The notes under the pieces: model-generated
What the model saw: the letters and a program-made list of their open reading frames with translations, nothing else
What the model was told of the DNA's origin: nothing
Database searches by the model: none
Shown: positions 24,395 to 33,487 of the stretch, one piece after another
How positions within the stretch are numbered: position 1 is the first letter of the stretch
Layout: every line of letters begins with the position of its first letter
Origin: Rhodococcus pseudokoreensis
Lineage (GTDB): Bacteria; Actinomycetota; Actinomycetes; Mycobacteriales; Mycobacteriaceae
Direction: 5' to 3'
Assembly (NCBI RefSeq): GCF_017068395.1
Contig: NZ_CP070619.1
Coordinates: 2,294,001 to 2,358,000 of the forward strand
DNA: 64,000 nt
Program-made: the position numbers and the translations under genes

Positions 24395-25681
24395 CTATGC
24401 CCTGCGCAGGGCGTCCCGGTCGATCTCGGCCACCGACGTCAGACCACTGAGGCCCATCGTGAGGTCGAACTCGGCGATCACGTTGGCGGTGGCGTCCCGC
24501 GCACCGGCCTGACCCGCGAGCGCCAGGCCGTACAGGTGTGGCCTGCCCAATGTCACGGCGTCGGCACCGAGCGCGAGCGCCTTGAAGACGTCTGCTCCGG
24601 TGCGGATTCCGCTGTCGAGGAGCAGCGTCAGCCTGCCGTCGACGACCGGCGCGATGTCCACGAGAGCGTCCAGCGACGACACACTGCCGTCCACCTGCCG
24701 CCCACCGTGATTCGACACGACGATCCCGTCCACCCCGGCATCGAGCGCACGCCGGGCGTCGTCCGGGTGGAGCACACCCTTGAGGAGGATCGGCAGCGAC
24801 GTCCTGCTGCGGAGGGTCTCGATATCGGCCCAGCTCAGCGACGGCCGGGAGTAGATGTCGAGGAACGTCTCCACGGCGGCCCGCGGTTCCGGCGACCGCA
24901 GGTTGTCGAGGAATCGGCCCGGGAAGCGCCGGGTCATCGACACCAGTGACCGGATGGCGCCGAGCGTCACCTCGACGTCCGGCTTCTTCGCCGCGGCCTT
25001 GATCCGGTCGTGCACGATCCGGCGGAACACCGGGTCGGACGTGTACTGCGCGATCCCCTGCCCCTGCGCGAACGGCAGCGAACCGAGGTTGAGGTCTTCC
25101 GGCCGCCAGCCGAGCATCGTCGTGTCGAGGGTGACGACGACGGCGTCCGCCCGGATGTTCGACGCCCGCTGCAGCAGGCTGTCGACGAGGTCGTCGTCGG
25201 TGCTCCAGTACAGCTGGAACCATCGGGGCGCGTCGCCCATCGCCGCCGCGCTCTCCTCCATCGGGGCGCAGCCCTGGTTGGAGAAGATGTACGGCACACC
25301 CAGTTCTGCGGCGGCAGCGGCGATGGCCACGTCGGCCTCCGGCCTGGCCAGTTCGGCGGCGCCGACAGGTGCGAGCAGCACCGGCGCCGGGATGCGGCGT
25401 CCGAACAGTTCGACCCCGATGTCGCGCTTCGAGACGTCGCGCAGCACCCGGGGAACGATCTGCCACTTGTCGAACGCGTCGCGGTTGGCCTGCATCGTGC
25501 GGCCCAGCCCGGCGCCGCCGTGAACGTACGCCCAGCCCTTCGCGCTCATCTTCCGCCGCGCGCGCCGCTCGAGGGTGTCGAAGTCGGTGGGAACGGAGGG
25601 TGTGCGGCCGAGGACGCCGTCGCGGTAGATCAGATTCTGGCGGGCCCGGCCCGGGCTGTCCTGGTTCTCGCTCGCAGACAT
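24395..25681 (-). CDS. FMN-dependent alpha-hydroxy-acid oxidase (lactate oxidase/monooxygenase family)
   Basis: From ATG 25681 the protein has 428 residues. The family's active-site histidine lies in GIVVSNHGGRQVDG, and the FMN-binding segments are VLLAPVGAAELARPEADVA, VTLDTTMLGWRP, ILLKGVLHPDDA and LLLDSGIRTGADVFKALALGADAV. These enzymes oxidise L-lactate, mandelate or similar acids, using O2 or the respiratory chain. The length and the SNQGCAPMEESAAAM segment recall lactate 2-monooxygenase and LldD2-like proteins. The substrate is not proven. It is convergent with the LuxR-type gene. Confidence 0.85.
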   Translation of the reverse strand: MSASENQDSPGRARQNLIYRDGVLGRTPSVPTDFDTLERRARRKMSAKGWAYVHGGAGLGRTMQANRDAFDKWQIVPRVLRDVSKRDIGVELFGRRIPAPVLLAPVGAAELARPEADVAIAAAAAELGVPYIFSNQGCAPMEESAAAMGDAPRWFQLYWSTDDDLVDSLLQRASNIRADAVVVTLDTTMLGWRPEDLNLGSLPFAQGQGIAQYTSDPVFRRIVHDRIKAAAKKPDVEVTLGAIRSLVSMTRRFPGRFLDNLRSPEPRAAVETFLDIYSRPSLSWADIETLRSRTSLPILLKGVLHPDDARRALDAGVDGIVVSNHGGRQVDGSVSSLDALVDIAPVVDGRLTLLLDSGIRTGADVFKALALGADAVTLGRPHLYGLALAGQAGARDATANVIAEFDLTMGLSGLTSVAEIDRDALRRA

Positions 25682-25799
25682 GCGGCCGAGTCTTCCACAG
25701 CACCTCACGAACCGGCGGCGGGTCGCGCGGACGCGTAGGTTTGTGACCGGCACCACACCGTGCGCTGCCCCGAACCCCCTGACGTCCTAGGAGACCGCG

Positions 25800-26573
25800 A
25801 TGCCCGACCGTCCGTCCCTCACCGGCGCTCCCTGCTGGATCGATCTCACCAGTTCCGACCCGCAACAGGTCATTCCGTTCTACACCGGACTGTTCGGGTG
25901 GAGGTCCGACACCAACGAGGATCCGCAATACGGCGGCTACTCGATCTTCAGTATGAACGGCAAACCCATTGCGGGCCTTGGCCCGCAACAGCACGGCAAC
26001 CCGTACGGCAACGTGTGGACCACGTACCTCGCGTCCGAGGACGCCGCGGCCACCGCGGCGAAGGCCGCCGAGGCGGGCGGCCAGGTGATGATGCCCGCAA
26101 TGGCCGTGGGCGACCAGGGCACGATCGCCATCCTCGGCGATCCCGCCGGCGCCGTCATCGGCGTGTGGCAGGCCGATCAGCACACCGGCTTCGGCCTCGT
26201 CGACGAGCCCGGCGCGCCCGTCTGGCACGAGACGCTGTCACGCAACTACGCGGCCGCGCTCCCCTTTTACGCGGACGTGTTCGGCTGGACGTATCAGGCC
26301 CTCGGCGACACAGACGAATTCCGGTACTCCCAGGCCAACCTCGGCGACCGCACCGTGGCAGGCATCATGGACGCCGACTCGTTCCTGCCCGACGGCGTCC
26401 CCTCGTTCTGGCAGTTCTACATCGGCGTCGGCGATACCGACGCGGCGGTCGCGAAGGTGACCGAACTGGGCGGCAGCGTCCGGCGCGAACCGGAGGACAC
26501 CCCGTTCGGGCGGCTCGCCTCCGTCGCCGACCCGCTCGGTGCCACGTTCCAGATCACCACCCTGCAGTCCTGA
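25800..26573 (+). CDS. Two-domain VOC (glyoxalase-like) protein
   Basis: The 257-residue protein contains two VOC repeats. The first runs from CWIDLTSSDPQQVIPFYTGLFGW to GTIAILGDPAGAVIGVWQ, and the second from VWHETLSRNYAAALPFYADVFGW to ASVADPLGATFQI. The layout matches the actinobacterial 27-30 kDa antigen CFP30B type. Function in this group is unclear; it may bind or isomerise a small molecule. It starts 118 bases from the divergent oxidase gene and ends at a strong hairpin. Confidence 0.8.
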   Translation: MPDRPSLTGAPCWIDLTSSDPQQVIPFYTGLFGWRSDTNEDPQYGGYSIFSMNGKPIAGLGPQQHGNPYGNVWTTYLASEDAAATAAKAAEAGGQVMMPAMAVGDQGTIAILGDPAGAVIGVWQADQHTGFGLVDEPGAPVWHETLSRNYAAALPFYADVFGWTYQALGDTDEFRYSQANLGDRTVAGIMDADSFLPDGVPSFWQFYIGVGDTDAAVAKVTELGGSVRREPEDTPFGRLASVADPLGATFQITTLQS

Positions 26574-26579
26574 CCCTGC

Positions 26580-26606
26580 GACGGTGGCGCGCGCCGCGCC
26601 ACCGTC
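26580..26606. terminator. Bidirectional terminator hairpin
   Basis: Arms GACGGTGGCGCG (26580-26591) and CGCGCCACCGTC (26595-26606) give a perfect 12-base stem with a 3-base loop between the convergent VOC gene (stop 26573) and the hydrolase gene (stop 26605). Confidence 0.8.
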
Positions 26607-27534
26607 AGACAGGGCCGAACGGCGCCTGCGCCTCCTTGGCGTCCCAGATGTCGAGGAGCGAGCGCAGAATTTCCTCCGACATGCCCAGGCCGCCGAGATG
26701 GCTTTCCCCGTGCATCGTGTGGAACTCGGCGTCGGGCAGCAGCGACACCATGTGCTGGCCGTGCCGGAACGGGATGATGTGGTCACAGTCGCCGTGCCAC
26801 CACCGCACCGGGGTCTTCACCGCGTTCACCCGGAATCCCCAGTCACGCGCAAACAGGACGAGGTCGGCGAACGGGGCGCTGAGCTGCTTGCTGCCGCCGT
26901 TGAGCAGATCGTCGAGGAACATCGCCTTGAACTCCGGCCGCGCGAGGAGACGACGGTCGCCCTCCGGGGACATCCGCCCGTACAGGTCGATGATCGGCGA
27001 CGCGAACGGCCGTGCCAGCCTGATGACGGAACTCGCCGCCAGCCCGACCGGGACGCCGCCCGCCGACAGCACCGGAGCCGCCAGCACCGCGAGATCCATC
27101 AACCCGCTGCGGATCGCGTCGGGACCCTTCGTCGGCGCGACACCCCCGAGGATGCCGGTCGCGACCACACGGTCGGGCATCGCGTACGCCGCGGCGAGTG
27201 TGTAGGGGCCGCCGCCGGACAGGCCGATCACGGCCATCTGGTCGATGCCGAGCGTGTCGGCGACCGTGCGCAGGTCCTCGGCGAAGTCGATCACTGCGCC
27301 GTAGCGGTGGGGGGTCGACGACCCGACCCCCGGCCGGTCGATCCCGATCAGCCGGACGTGCTCTCGTTCGGCGAACGCCCGGGCCTCCATCGGCACCTGA
27401 CGCCGCGCCCCGGGTGTGCCGTGCAGCCAGAACACCGCCCTGCCCTGTGCCGAACCGAACTCCGCGAAGCCGAGCCGACGCCCCTCGCCTACCGCGACCG
27501 TGCCCTCCAACTGTGGGCGTGCGATATCCACCAT
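26605..27534 (-). CDS. Alpha/beta-hydrolase
   Basis: The 309-residue protein starts at ATG 27534. Oxyanion motif VFWLHGTPGARRQVP, nucleophile elbow VIGLSGGGPY, and a catalytic histidine in MHGESHLGG mark an alpha/beta-hydrolase; the acid is probably in WWHGDCDHIIPF. It lacks features that would name a substrate. It lies 49 bases downstream of the TetR gene on the same strand, and a palindrome sits in that gap, so its expression is probably tied to that regulator. Confidence 0.82.
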   Translation of the reverse strand: MVDIARPQLEGTVAVGEGRRLGFAEFGSAQGRAVFWLHGTPGARRQVPMEARAFAEREHVRLIGIDRPGVGSSTPHRYGAVIDFAEDLRTVADTLGIDQMAVIGLSGGGPYTLAAAYAMPDRVVATGILGGVAPTKGPDAIRSGLMDLAVLAAPVLSAGGVPVGLAASSVIRLARPFASPIIDLYGRMSPEGDRRLLARPEFKAMFLDDLLNGGSKQLSAPFADLVLFARDWGFRVNAVKTPVRWWHGDCDHIIPFRHGQHMVSLLPDAEFHTMHGESHLGGLGMSEEILRSLLDIWDAKEAQAPFGPV

Positions 27535-27548
27535 TCCCACAGCTTCGC

Positions 27549-27566
27549 ACGTGACGGTCGTCACGT
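27549..27566. promoter_or_regulatory. Palindrome between TetR and hydrolase genes
   Basis: Perfect 7-base arms ACGTGAC and GTCACGT with a GGTC spacer lie 14 bases upstream of the hydrolase start. It may be an operator or a short terminator for the TetR gene; the location favours an operator. Confidence 0.45.
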
Positions 27567-27583
27567 TTCCGTTTGGGACCCTC

Positions 27584-28201
27584 TCAGCGGTGTGCGGTCG
27601 ACGTGAACTGGTACGTCGCGGCGTCGACGATCTGCTCGGGAGACACCTCGATCTCACCGTTCAGCCACGCCGTCATGAGTTCGGCGAGCCCACCCACGAA
27701 CAGCAGTGCGGTGATCTCGTCCTGCGGCGACGACCACGCCCGGTCGCCGTAGAGTTCCCGCGCCTGCTCCGCCACCAGCAGCGCGAACGCCCGCAGCAGT
27801 TCACGTCTTCGCGTCCGCAGCGGTTCGGCGCCTGCCGATTCGATGATCGACACCCGCCCCTTCCGCGGGTCGGCGGTCAGGATGTCGACGAACGCCGCGA
27901 TCGCCGCCCGCACCCGCACCTCGGGGTCGCCCGTCACGGTCCGGAGCGTGACCCGCGCGGCCTCGCCGATCTCCGCGGCGATCCCTTCGATCACCTGCAC
28001 GAGCAGGTCGTCACGGCCGCGGAAGCTCTCGTAGAAATAGCGTTCCGTCAGTTTCGCCTCGGCGCAGATGGCAGTCATGGTCGCCTTGTCGCCGCCGACG
28101 GTCCCGAAGACCTGCAGTCCCGCTTCGAGAAGTCGCGCACGGCGTTCGGCGGCGCGCTCCTCCGAACTTCTCCCGCGGTACTGCCGCGCCGGCTGGCTCA
28201 T
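27584..28201 (-). CDS. TetR-family regulator (divergent from P450)
   Basis: The 205-residue protein has the TetR helix-turn-helix in RARLLEAGLQVFGTVGGDKATMTAICAEA and KLTERYFYESFRGRDDLLV, followed by an all-helical ligand domain. It diverges from the cytochrome P450 gene and lies just before the hydrolase gene on its own strand, so it probably controls one or both. A GTGTG-ACG-CACAC palindrome stands between it and the P450. Confidence 0.85.
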   Translation of the reverse strand: MSQPARQYRGRSSEERAAERRARLLEAGLQVFGTVGGDKATMTAICAEAKLTERYFYESFRGRDDLLVQVIEGIAAEIGEAARVTLRTVTGDPEVRVRAAIAAFVDILTADPRKGRVSIIESAGAEPLRTRRRELLRAFALLVAEQARELYGDRAWSSPQDEITALLFVGGLAELMTAWLNGEIEVSPEQIVDAATYQFTSTAHR

Positions 28202-28225
28202 GACTCGATGTTGACAGACCTCCCG

Positions 28226-28238
28226 GTGTGACGCACAC
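28226..28238. promoter_or_regulatory. Candidate TetR operator at the P450 promoter
   Basis: GTGTGACGCACAC has perfect 5-base arms around ACG. A TTGACA -35-like hexamer lies just before it at 28211-28216, reading toward the P450. A repressor bound here would cover the P450 promoter and the TetR start region. Only position and symmetry support this. Confidence 0.45.
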
Positions 28239-28288
28239 TACAGACATCTGACATGGCGTCCTGTCACATACCCGACGAGGGAGTGCCC

Positions 28289-29635
28289 GTGCCCAAAGTT
28301 CTCGCTGCTCCGCCGCAGGAAAGCACGCTCAGCCCCATCTCGGGGAATGCCGGATTCCCCGTCATCGGACACTCCCTGGAGTACTTCCGCGACCCGATGG
28401 GACTGCTCCAGAGCCGCTGGGACCGCTACGGCCCCGTGTCGTGGCTGAGCATGGCCGGCAAGAGATGGGTCACCGTGCTCGGACCCGACGGCTGCCAGGC
28501 GGTGCTGCAGAACAAAGACCGCGCCTTCGTCAACAGCGACGGGTGGAGCGTGCTGATCGGGCCGTTCTTCCACCGCGGGCTGATGCTCCTCGACGGCGAC
28601 GAACACCTCGTCCACCGGCGAATCATGCAGCAGGCCTTCACCCGGGACCGACTGTCCCGCTACACCGAGGCACTGCACCCGGCCGTCGAGAGGGGGCTCG
28701 ACGCCTGGCGGCCCACCCCGGGTTTCACCGTGTACCCGGCACTGAAGGAACTGACTCTCGATCTCGCCACGAGCATCTTCATGGGCGGCGCCGAGGGGTC
28801 GACGCCACGGGAGATGGCCGAGGTCAATAAGGCCTTCATCGACTGCGTGCAGGCCGCTACATCGGTGGTGCGGTACCCGCTGCCCGGGACGCGGTGGAAG
28901 CATGGCATCGACGGGCGCCGCCGACTCGAGGAGTTCTTCCGCCGGTACCTGCCCGCCCGACGCGCGGGCGCGGGCGAAGACCTGTTCTCCGCGCTGTGCC
29001 ACATCGAATCCGAAGACGGACAACGGTTCAGCGACGACGACGTCATCAACCACATGATCTTCCTGTTGATGGCGGCGCACGACACGTCCACCATCACGCT
29101 GTCGACGATGATGCAGTACCTGGGTCAGCACCCGCAGTGGCAGGAACGCTGCAGGCGGCAGTCCGCGGCGCTCGGCACGTCCACCCCGGGCTACGGCGAA
29201 CTGGACGAACTCACCGACCTCGACCTCGTCATGAAGGAATGCCTGCGCCTCGTTCCACCGGTCCCGGTGGTCGCGCGCCGAGCGGTACAGGACACCGAGG
29301 TACTCGGCCACTACATCCCGAAGGGCACGTACATGTCGGTGGTCGTGCACTTCACCCACCACATGCCCGAGTACTGGCCCTACCCGGAGAGGTTCGACCC
29401 CGAGCGGTTCGCACCCGAACGCCGCGAGGATAAGGTCCACCGGTTCGCGTGGGAGCCGTTCGGCGGCGGCGTGCACAAATGCCTGGGGATGCACTTCGCG
29501 GGCGCCGAGATCAAGACGGTCATGCACCACCTGCTGCAGCGATTCGAATGGGCGGTGAGCCCCGACTACGTCGCCCCGCTCAACTACACGTCGCTGCCGT
29601 TCCCCTCCGACGGCCAGCCGGTGGACCTGTACTGA
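28289..29635 (+). CDS. Cytochrome P450
   Basis: From GTG 28289 the protein has 448 residues. The I-helix oxygen motif is AAHDTST, the K-helix ExxR is in MKECLRLVPP, and the heme loop is FGGGVHKCLGMHFA with the axial cysteine at residue 398. I chose GTG 28289 because GAGGGAG precedes it by five bases; an in-frame ATG at 28253 would add 12 residues but lacks a ribosome site. No ferredoxin or reductase gene is adjacent, so redox partners come from elsewhere. The substrate is unknown; the neighbouring hydrolase and TetR suggest a small catabolic or detoxifying module. Confidence 0.9.
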   Translation: MPKVLAAPPQESTLSPISGNAGFPVIGHSLEYFRDPMGLLQSRWDRYGPVSWLSMAGKRWVTVLGPDGCQAVLQNKDRAFVNSDGWSVLIGPFFHRGLMLLDGDEHLVHRRIMQQAFTRDRLSRYTEALHPAVERGLDAWRPTPGFTVYPALKELTLDLATSIFMGGAEGSTPREMAEVNKAFIDCVQAATSVVRYPLPGTRWKHGIDGRRRLEEFFRRYLPARRAGAGEDLFSALCHIESEDGQRFSDDDVINHMIFLLMAAHDTSTITLSTMMQYLGQHPQWQERCRRQSAALGTSTPGYGELDELTDLDLVMKECLRLVPPVPVVARRAVQDTEVLGHYIPKGTYMSVVVHFTHHMPEYWPYPERFDPERFAPERREDKVHRFAWEPFGGGVHKCLGMHFAGAEIKTVMHHLLQRFEWAVSPDYVAPLNYTSLPFPSDGQPVDLY

Positions 29636-29696
29636 GCCGACTCCGCAGTGGCCGACTCCGTAGTGCAGCCCCGGCCGATCCACCATAGTGGGAGTC

Positions 29697-30857
29697 ATGA
29701 CCGTTACGGCGCCCCCGCTCGACGTGTATTCACAGCCCACGCTGTCCAACCTCATGCCGTCCGTCCTCGCTTCGCTGGGTGTCGCCGGCGAGCCGAACCG
29801 GCTGCACCTGCCCGACAGCAGGCACACCGTCGTGATCCTGATCGACGGCCTCGGCTGGAGCCTGCTGCGTCGTCATCGCGAGCGCGCCCCGTTTCTCGAC
29901 AGCCTGACGGGACGGCCGATCCGGGCGGGATTCCCCACGACGACGGCCACCAGCATCGCGTCGTTCGGCACGGGACTGCCGTCCGGCGGTCACGGCATCA
30001 CCGGCTACCAGTCATACGTTCGTGAGGTTCGCGGCACCATCAACTGGTTGTCGTGGCGCGCGGGCCACAAGGGCGACGAACTCACCCGGCTGGTCCCCGA
30101 GGTCCTGCAGCCCGCACCGACCGTGTTCGAGCGAGCCGCGGCAGCCGGTATCGCGTGCACGACGGTGGTTCCGGCGAAGTTCGACGGGTCCGGGCTCACC
30201 CGCGCCGTCCTCCGCGGCGGCACCTTCGCGGGAATACATGCGTACGGTGACCTGATCGCACACGTCGTCACCGCGGCGCGATCCGGCGAGCGGACACTCA
30301 CCTACTGCTATCTCAGCGAAATCGACACCCTCGGGCACATCTACGGTCCGGGATCCGCGCCGTGGCTGCACCAACTAGACCTCGTCGACCGGCTCGTCGA
30401 GAGGCTCGCCGCGGAACTCGCGGTCGCGCAACCGGGCGCCGCGCTCCACGTCACCGCCGACCACGGCATGGTCACCGTCGACGACGCCGACAAGATCGAC
30501 TTCGACGACACCCCCGCGCTGTCCGACGGCGTGGTGGCGCTCGCGGGCGAACCGCGGTGCAGGCACGTCCACGCGCGTGCCGGGGCCGCGCACGACGTCG
30601 CCGCCCGGTGGAGGAGCGAACTGGGACACCGCATGTGGATCGGCACCAGAGACGAGGCCGTCACCGCGGGACTGTTCGGCCCCGCCGTGCGATCCGAGGT
30701 GCAGGGCCGCATCGGCGACGTCGTCGCCATCGCGCAGGGCGGCGTCGCGGTGGTCCGGCGCAAGGCGGAGTCGCGGCTGTCGGCCCTCCCCGGGCAGCAC
30801 GGCGCGCTCACCGACGACGAGTTGCTGATTCCGCTGCTGCACACCGCCGCGACGTAA
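29697..30857 (+). CDS. Nucleotide pyrophosphatase/phosphodiesterase-type (alkaline phosphatase superfamily) protein
   Basis: The protein has about 386 residues, starting at ATG 29697 after GGGAG. Metal and nucleophile motifs of the superfamily are visible: VVILIDGLGWSLLRR (first metal Asp), AGFPTTTATSIASFGTGLPSG (the threonine nucleophile region), YLSEIDTLGHIYGPGS and HVTADHGMVTVDD (metal Asp and His residues). There is no signal peptide, so it acts in the cytoplasm. It likely hydrolyses a phosphodiester, but the substrate is unknown. A GTG three codons upstream is an alternative start. Confidence 0.85.
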   Translation: MTVTAPPLDVYSQPTLSNLMPSVLASLGVAGEPNRLHLPDSRHTVVILIDGLGWSLLRRHRERAPFLDSLTGRPIRAGFPTTTATSIASFGTGLPSGGHGITGYQSYVREVRGTINWLSWRAGHKGDELTRLVPEVLQPAPTVFERAAAAGIACTTVVPAKFDGSGLTRAVLRGGTFAGIHAYGDLIAHVVTAARSGERTLTYCYLSEIDTLGHIYGPGSAPWLHQLDLVDRLVERLAAELAVAQPGAALHVTADHGMVTVDDADKIDFDDTPALSDGVVALAGEPRCRHVHARAGAAHDVAARWRSELGHRMWIGTRDEAVTAGLFGPAVRSEVQGRIGDVVAIAQGGVAVVRRKAESRLSALPGQHGALTDDELLIPLLHTAAT

Positions 30858-30931
30858 ACCCGGGTCGTTCACCGGTTTGCCGGGCCACTCCTGATAGAAA
30901 TGACGAACAGCGTTGATTTCAGGAGAGATTC

Positions 30932-31693
30932 ATGCCCCGCTCTGCGGTACCGAACACCGGCTCCATCATCACGACCCTCAGAACCAAGTGGCCCTGGATC
31001 CTCGCCGGCCTGCTCGTCGTCGTGCTCGTCACGATGCTCTCGCCGGACCCCGACGGCACCCTCGCCTCCGGAACCGGGCCGGCCGCGCCGTCGGAAGCCA
31101 CTGACGCACAACAGATACAGACGGCGTTCACCCAGCTGTCCACCCTCGAGGTGAAGGGCAGGGCACCGAAGACGGGGTACGACCGGGAGCTGTTCGGCCC
31201 CAGCTGGACCGACAACGTGTCGGTCGCGCTCGGACGCAACGGCTGCGACACCCGCAACGACATCCTGCGCCGCGACCTCGTCGACATCACGTCGCGGGAC
31301 CGCACCCGCGAGTGCGTGGTGCAGTCGGGCACGTTGCGGGATCTCTACACGGGCAACATCATTGCGTTCACCCGCGGCACGAAGACGTCGGACGCCGTGC
31401 AGATCGACCACGTGGTGGCGCTGTCGGACGCGTGGCAGAAGGGCGCTCAGCTCCTCGACGCGCAGACACGGGCCGACCTCGCGAACGATCCCCGCAATCT
31501 GCAGGCGGTGGACGGACCCACCAATCAGCGCAAGAGCGATGCCGACGCGTCGACGTGGCTGCCCCCGCTGGCGGCGTACCGCTGCACCTACGTGGCACGG
31601 CAGGTGGAAGTGAAAGTGGCGTACCGACTCTGGGTGACGGCGCCCGAACGCGACGCGATGGCCGCGGTGCTCACCGGCTGCGGCGCGCGGTGA
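30932..31693 (+). CDS. Secreted HNH (DUF1524) protein, short paralogue
   Basis: In the 253-residue protein an N-terminal membrane anchor (WPWILAGLLVVVLVTML) is followed by a DUF1524 domain with the same landmarks as the protein at 22904: GRAPKTGYDRELFG, NGCDTRNDILRRDL, AVQIDHVVALSDAWQKGA, NQRKSDADASTWLPP. It lacks the Pro/Ala linker and the excalibur domain. It is probably an envelope-attached nuclease. The strong identity between the two points to a duplication within the lineage. Confidence 0.82.
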   Translation: MPRSAVPNTGSIITTLRTKWPWILAGLLVVVLVTMLSPDPDGTLASGTGPAAPSEATDAQQIQTAFTQLSTLEVKGRAPKTGYDRELFGPSWTDNVSVALGRNGCDTRNDILRRDLVDITSRDRTRECVVQSGTLRDLYTGNIIAFTRGTKTSDAVQIDHVVALSDAWQKGAQLLDAQTRADLANDPRNLQAVDGPTNQRKSDADASTWLPPLAAYRCTYVARQVEVKVAYRLWVTAPERDAMAAVLTGCGAR

Positions 31694-32317
31694 TCACGCT
31701 CCGGGCGGGGTGAGCCGGTTCTCGGAGCCGGTGTCGACCGCCGGGGCCGACGCACCGGAATCCCAGTCGACGGAGTTGTTGGAACCGGTCAGCTCGAGCG
31801 AGTCGAGGGACACCGCGCGCACGAAGTTGTCGTGGCCGCTCACCGTCATCGCACCGGAATCGTCGACATTCAGAGAGTTTCCGCTTCCGGTGACCGAGAT
31901 CCGCTCCGCCTGCTTGCCGAGCACGGTCACGGCGTTGCCCTGCAACTCGATCGATTCGACGACGTCGATGGTGGCACTGTTGCTGCGCCCCGCAATGGTG
32001 AGCGTTCCGGTCTGTCCGCCGACGACGTTGGTGTCCTGACCGCGCACGACGACCGCGTTCGACGTGGCGACAGTCGCCGAGACGCCGTTGGCCTCGATGG
32101 TCACGGTGCCGCATTCGCCCTCGAGGACGACCCCGGCACCGTCCCGGTTGACGATCACGTCGCGGCCCGCGCAGTCACCGCCCGAGTTCAGTTCCACCGC
32201 AGAGCCGGAGACCGTCGAGGTGCCGCCGCCACCGGTGCTCCCGCCGCCGCAGCCCGCGAGGGCCACGGCGGCGGACATCAGCACGGCGACGGCGACCGAC
32301 TGCCGGGTGACACCCAT
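31694..32317 (-). CDS. DUF3060 lipoprotein
   Basis: The 207-residue protein has a lipobox signal peptide (MSAAVALAGCGGG, cysteine at about residue 22), then a glycine-rich spacer. The body is made of short repeating beta-rung units (SATVATSNAVVVRG, GRSNSATIDVVESIELQG, GSGNSLNVDDSGAM), as in DUF3060. This suggests a right-handed beta-helix exposed outside the membrane. Function is unknown. It converges with the HNH gene with a one-base gap. Confidence 0.75.
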   Translation of the reverse strand: MGVTRQSVAVAVLMSAAVALAGCGGGSTGGGGTSTVSGSAVELNSGGDCAGRDVIVNRDGAGVVLEGECGTVTIEANGVSATVATSNAVVVRGQDTNVVGGQTGTLTIAGRSNSATIDVVESIELQGNAVTVLGKQAERISVTGSGNSLNVDDSGAMTVSGHDNFVRAVSLDSLELTGSNNSVDWDSGASAPAVDTGSENRLTPPGA

Positions 32318-32351
32318 CGATCCCTGCTTTCCTGCCCCCGACGGGACCGGG

Positions 32352-33371
32352 TCAGTTCTTCGCGAGCGCCGGCATCGTCACGACCTGGGCCGCGTAGGAC
32401 AGCCCGGCACCGAACGCGAGCAGCAGGGCGGTGTCGCCGGGCTTGGTGGCGCCGGACTGCAGCATCTCCTCCATGGCGAGCGGCACCGACGCCGCCGACG
32501 TGTTGCCGCTCTCGGCGATGTCGTCGGACACGGGCACGCCCTCGGGAAGCTTCATGCTGCGCGCGATCACCTCGGTGATCCGCGAGTTCGCCTGGTGCGG
32601 GACGAACGCGTCGAGATCGTCGACCGACAAGCCGGCCTTCTCGACCGCCCGCAGCGCGACCTTGCCCATCTCGAAGGCGGCCCAGCGGAACACGGCGGTG
32701 CCTGCCATCTTGATGTACGGACGCGTGGCACCCGGCGTCGTGATGTATTCGTACCAATCCAGGTCCTGCACGATGGCGTCGGCCTGGGAGCCGTCCGAAC
32801 CCCACTCCACCGGTCCGATGCCTGCGACGTCGCTCTTGCCGACGACCACGGCCCCGGCGCCGTCACCGAAGATGAAGCGCGTCGAGCGGTCGGTCGGGTC
32901 GGTGGTGATGCTCATCTTCTCGACACCCACCACGAGGGCGTAGTCGACGGATCCGCCGCGAACCAGATCGGACGCCACCGTCAGCGCGGTGCAGAAGCCC
33001 GCGCATCCACCGCCGAGGTCGAACGCTCCGGGGCCGTTGGTGCCCAAGGCGTCGGCCACCAGCGCGGCAGCGGGCGGCGTCAGCAGCAGGTACGTCGACG
33101 TGGCGACGATGACGACCCCGATCTGCTCGGGGTCGATCCCGCTCGCCTCGATCGCCTTGCGCCCCGCCTCGATGGACATCGTGACGACGTTCTCGTCCTC
33201 CGCCGCGAACCGCCGGTTGCGGATGCCCGAGCGCGACTGGATCCACTCGTCGTTCGAGTCGATCAGTTCACAGATCTCGTCGTTGGTGACGACCCGTTCG
33301 GGCCGGTACACGCCGAGCCCGAGAAGGGCGGACTGCCGACCTCCAGCCACGGTGGCAATCTGCTTTCCCAT
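32352..33371 (-). CDS. fabH: 3-oxoacyl-ACP synthase III (FabH)
   Basis: The 339-residue protein has the full FabH active site: C123 in GGGCAGFCTAL, H259 in VPHQANSRI and N290 in AESGNTSAAS. Its N-terminus (GVYRPERVVTNDEICELIDSNDEWI) closely follows mycobacterial FabH. It condenses an acyl-CoA primer with malonyl-ACP to start fatty-acid or mycolate elongation. It stands alone. About 100 bases upstream lies a TTACT-GACG-AGTAA palindrome shared with the fadE5 and fadA2/fabG4 promoters, which suggests common control. Confidence 0.92.
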   Translation of the reverse strand: MGKQIATVAGGRQSALLGLGVYRPERVVTNDEICELIDSNDEWIQSRSGIRNRRFAAEDENVVTMSIEAGRKAIEASGIDPEQIGVVIVATSTYLLLTPPAAALVADALGTNGPGAFDLGGGCAGFCTALTVASDLVRGGSVDYALVVGVEKMSITTDPTDRSTRFIFGDGAGAVVVGKSDVAGIGPVEWGSDGSQADAIVQDLDWYEYITTPGATRPYIKMAGTAVFRWAAFEMGKVALRAVEKAGLSVDDLDAFVPHQANSRITEVIARSMKLPEGVPVSDDIAESGNTSAASVPLAMEEMLQSGATKPGDTALLLAFGAGLSYAAQVVTMPALAKN

Positions 33372-33473
33372 CGATCGATCTCCTCATCAGGTCCCGCGTG
33401 GTTACGCGCAGTGTGGACTTGTCGCCAGCACACGTTACGTCGGCGGCCGCCCCGCGGGTAGCACCGGTTCCTG

Positions 33474-33487
33474 TTACTGACGAGTAA
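33474..33487. promoter_or_regulatory. Lipid-regulon palindrome, site 1 (fabH)
   Basis: TTACTGACGAGTAA has perfect arms TTACT/AGTAA around GACG, 103 bases upstream of fabH and 170 bases upstream of the DUF4185 gene. It is one of four related sites in this window. Confidence 0.6.
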
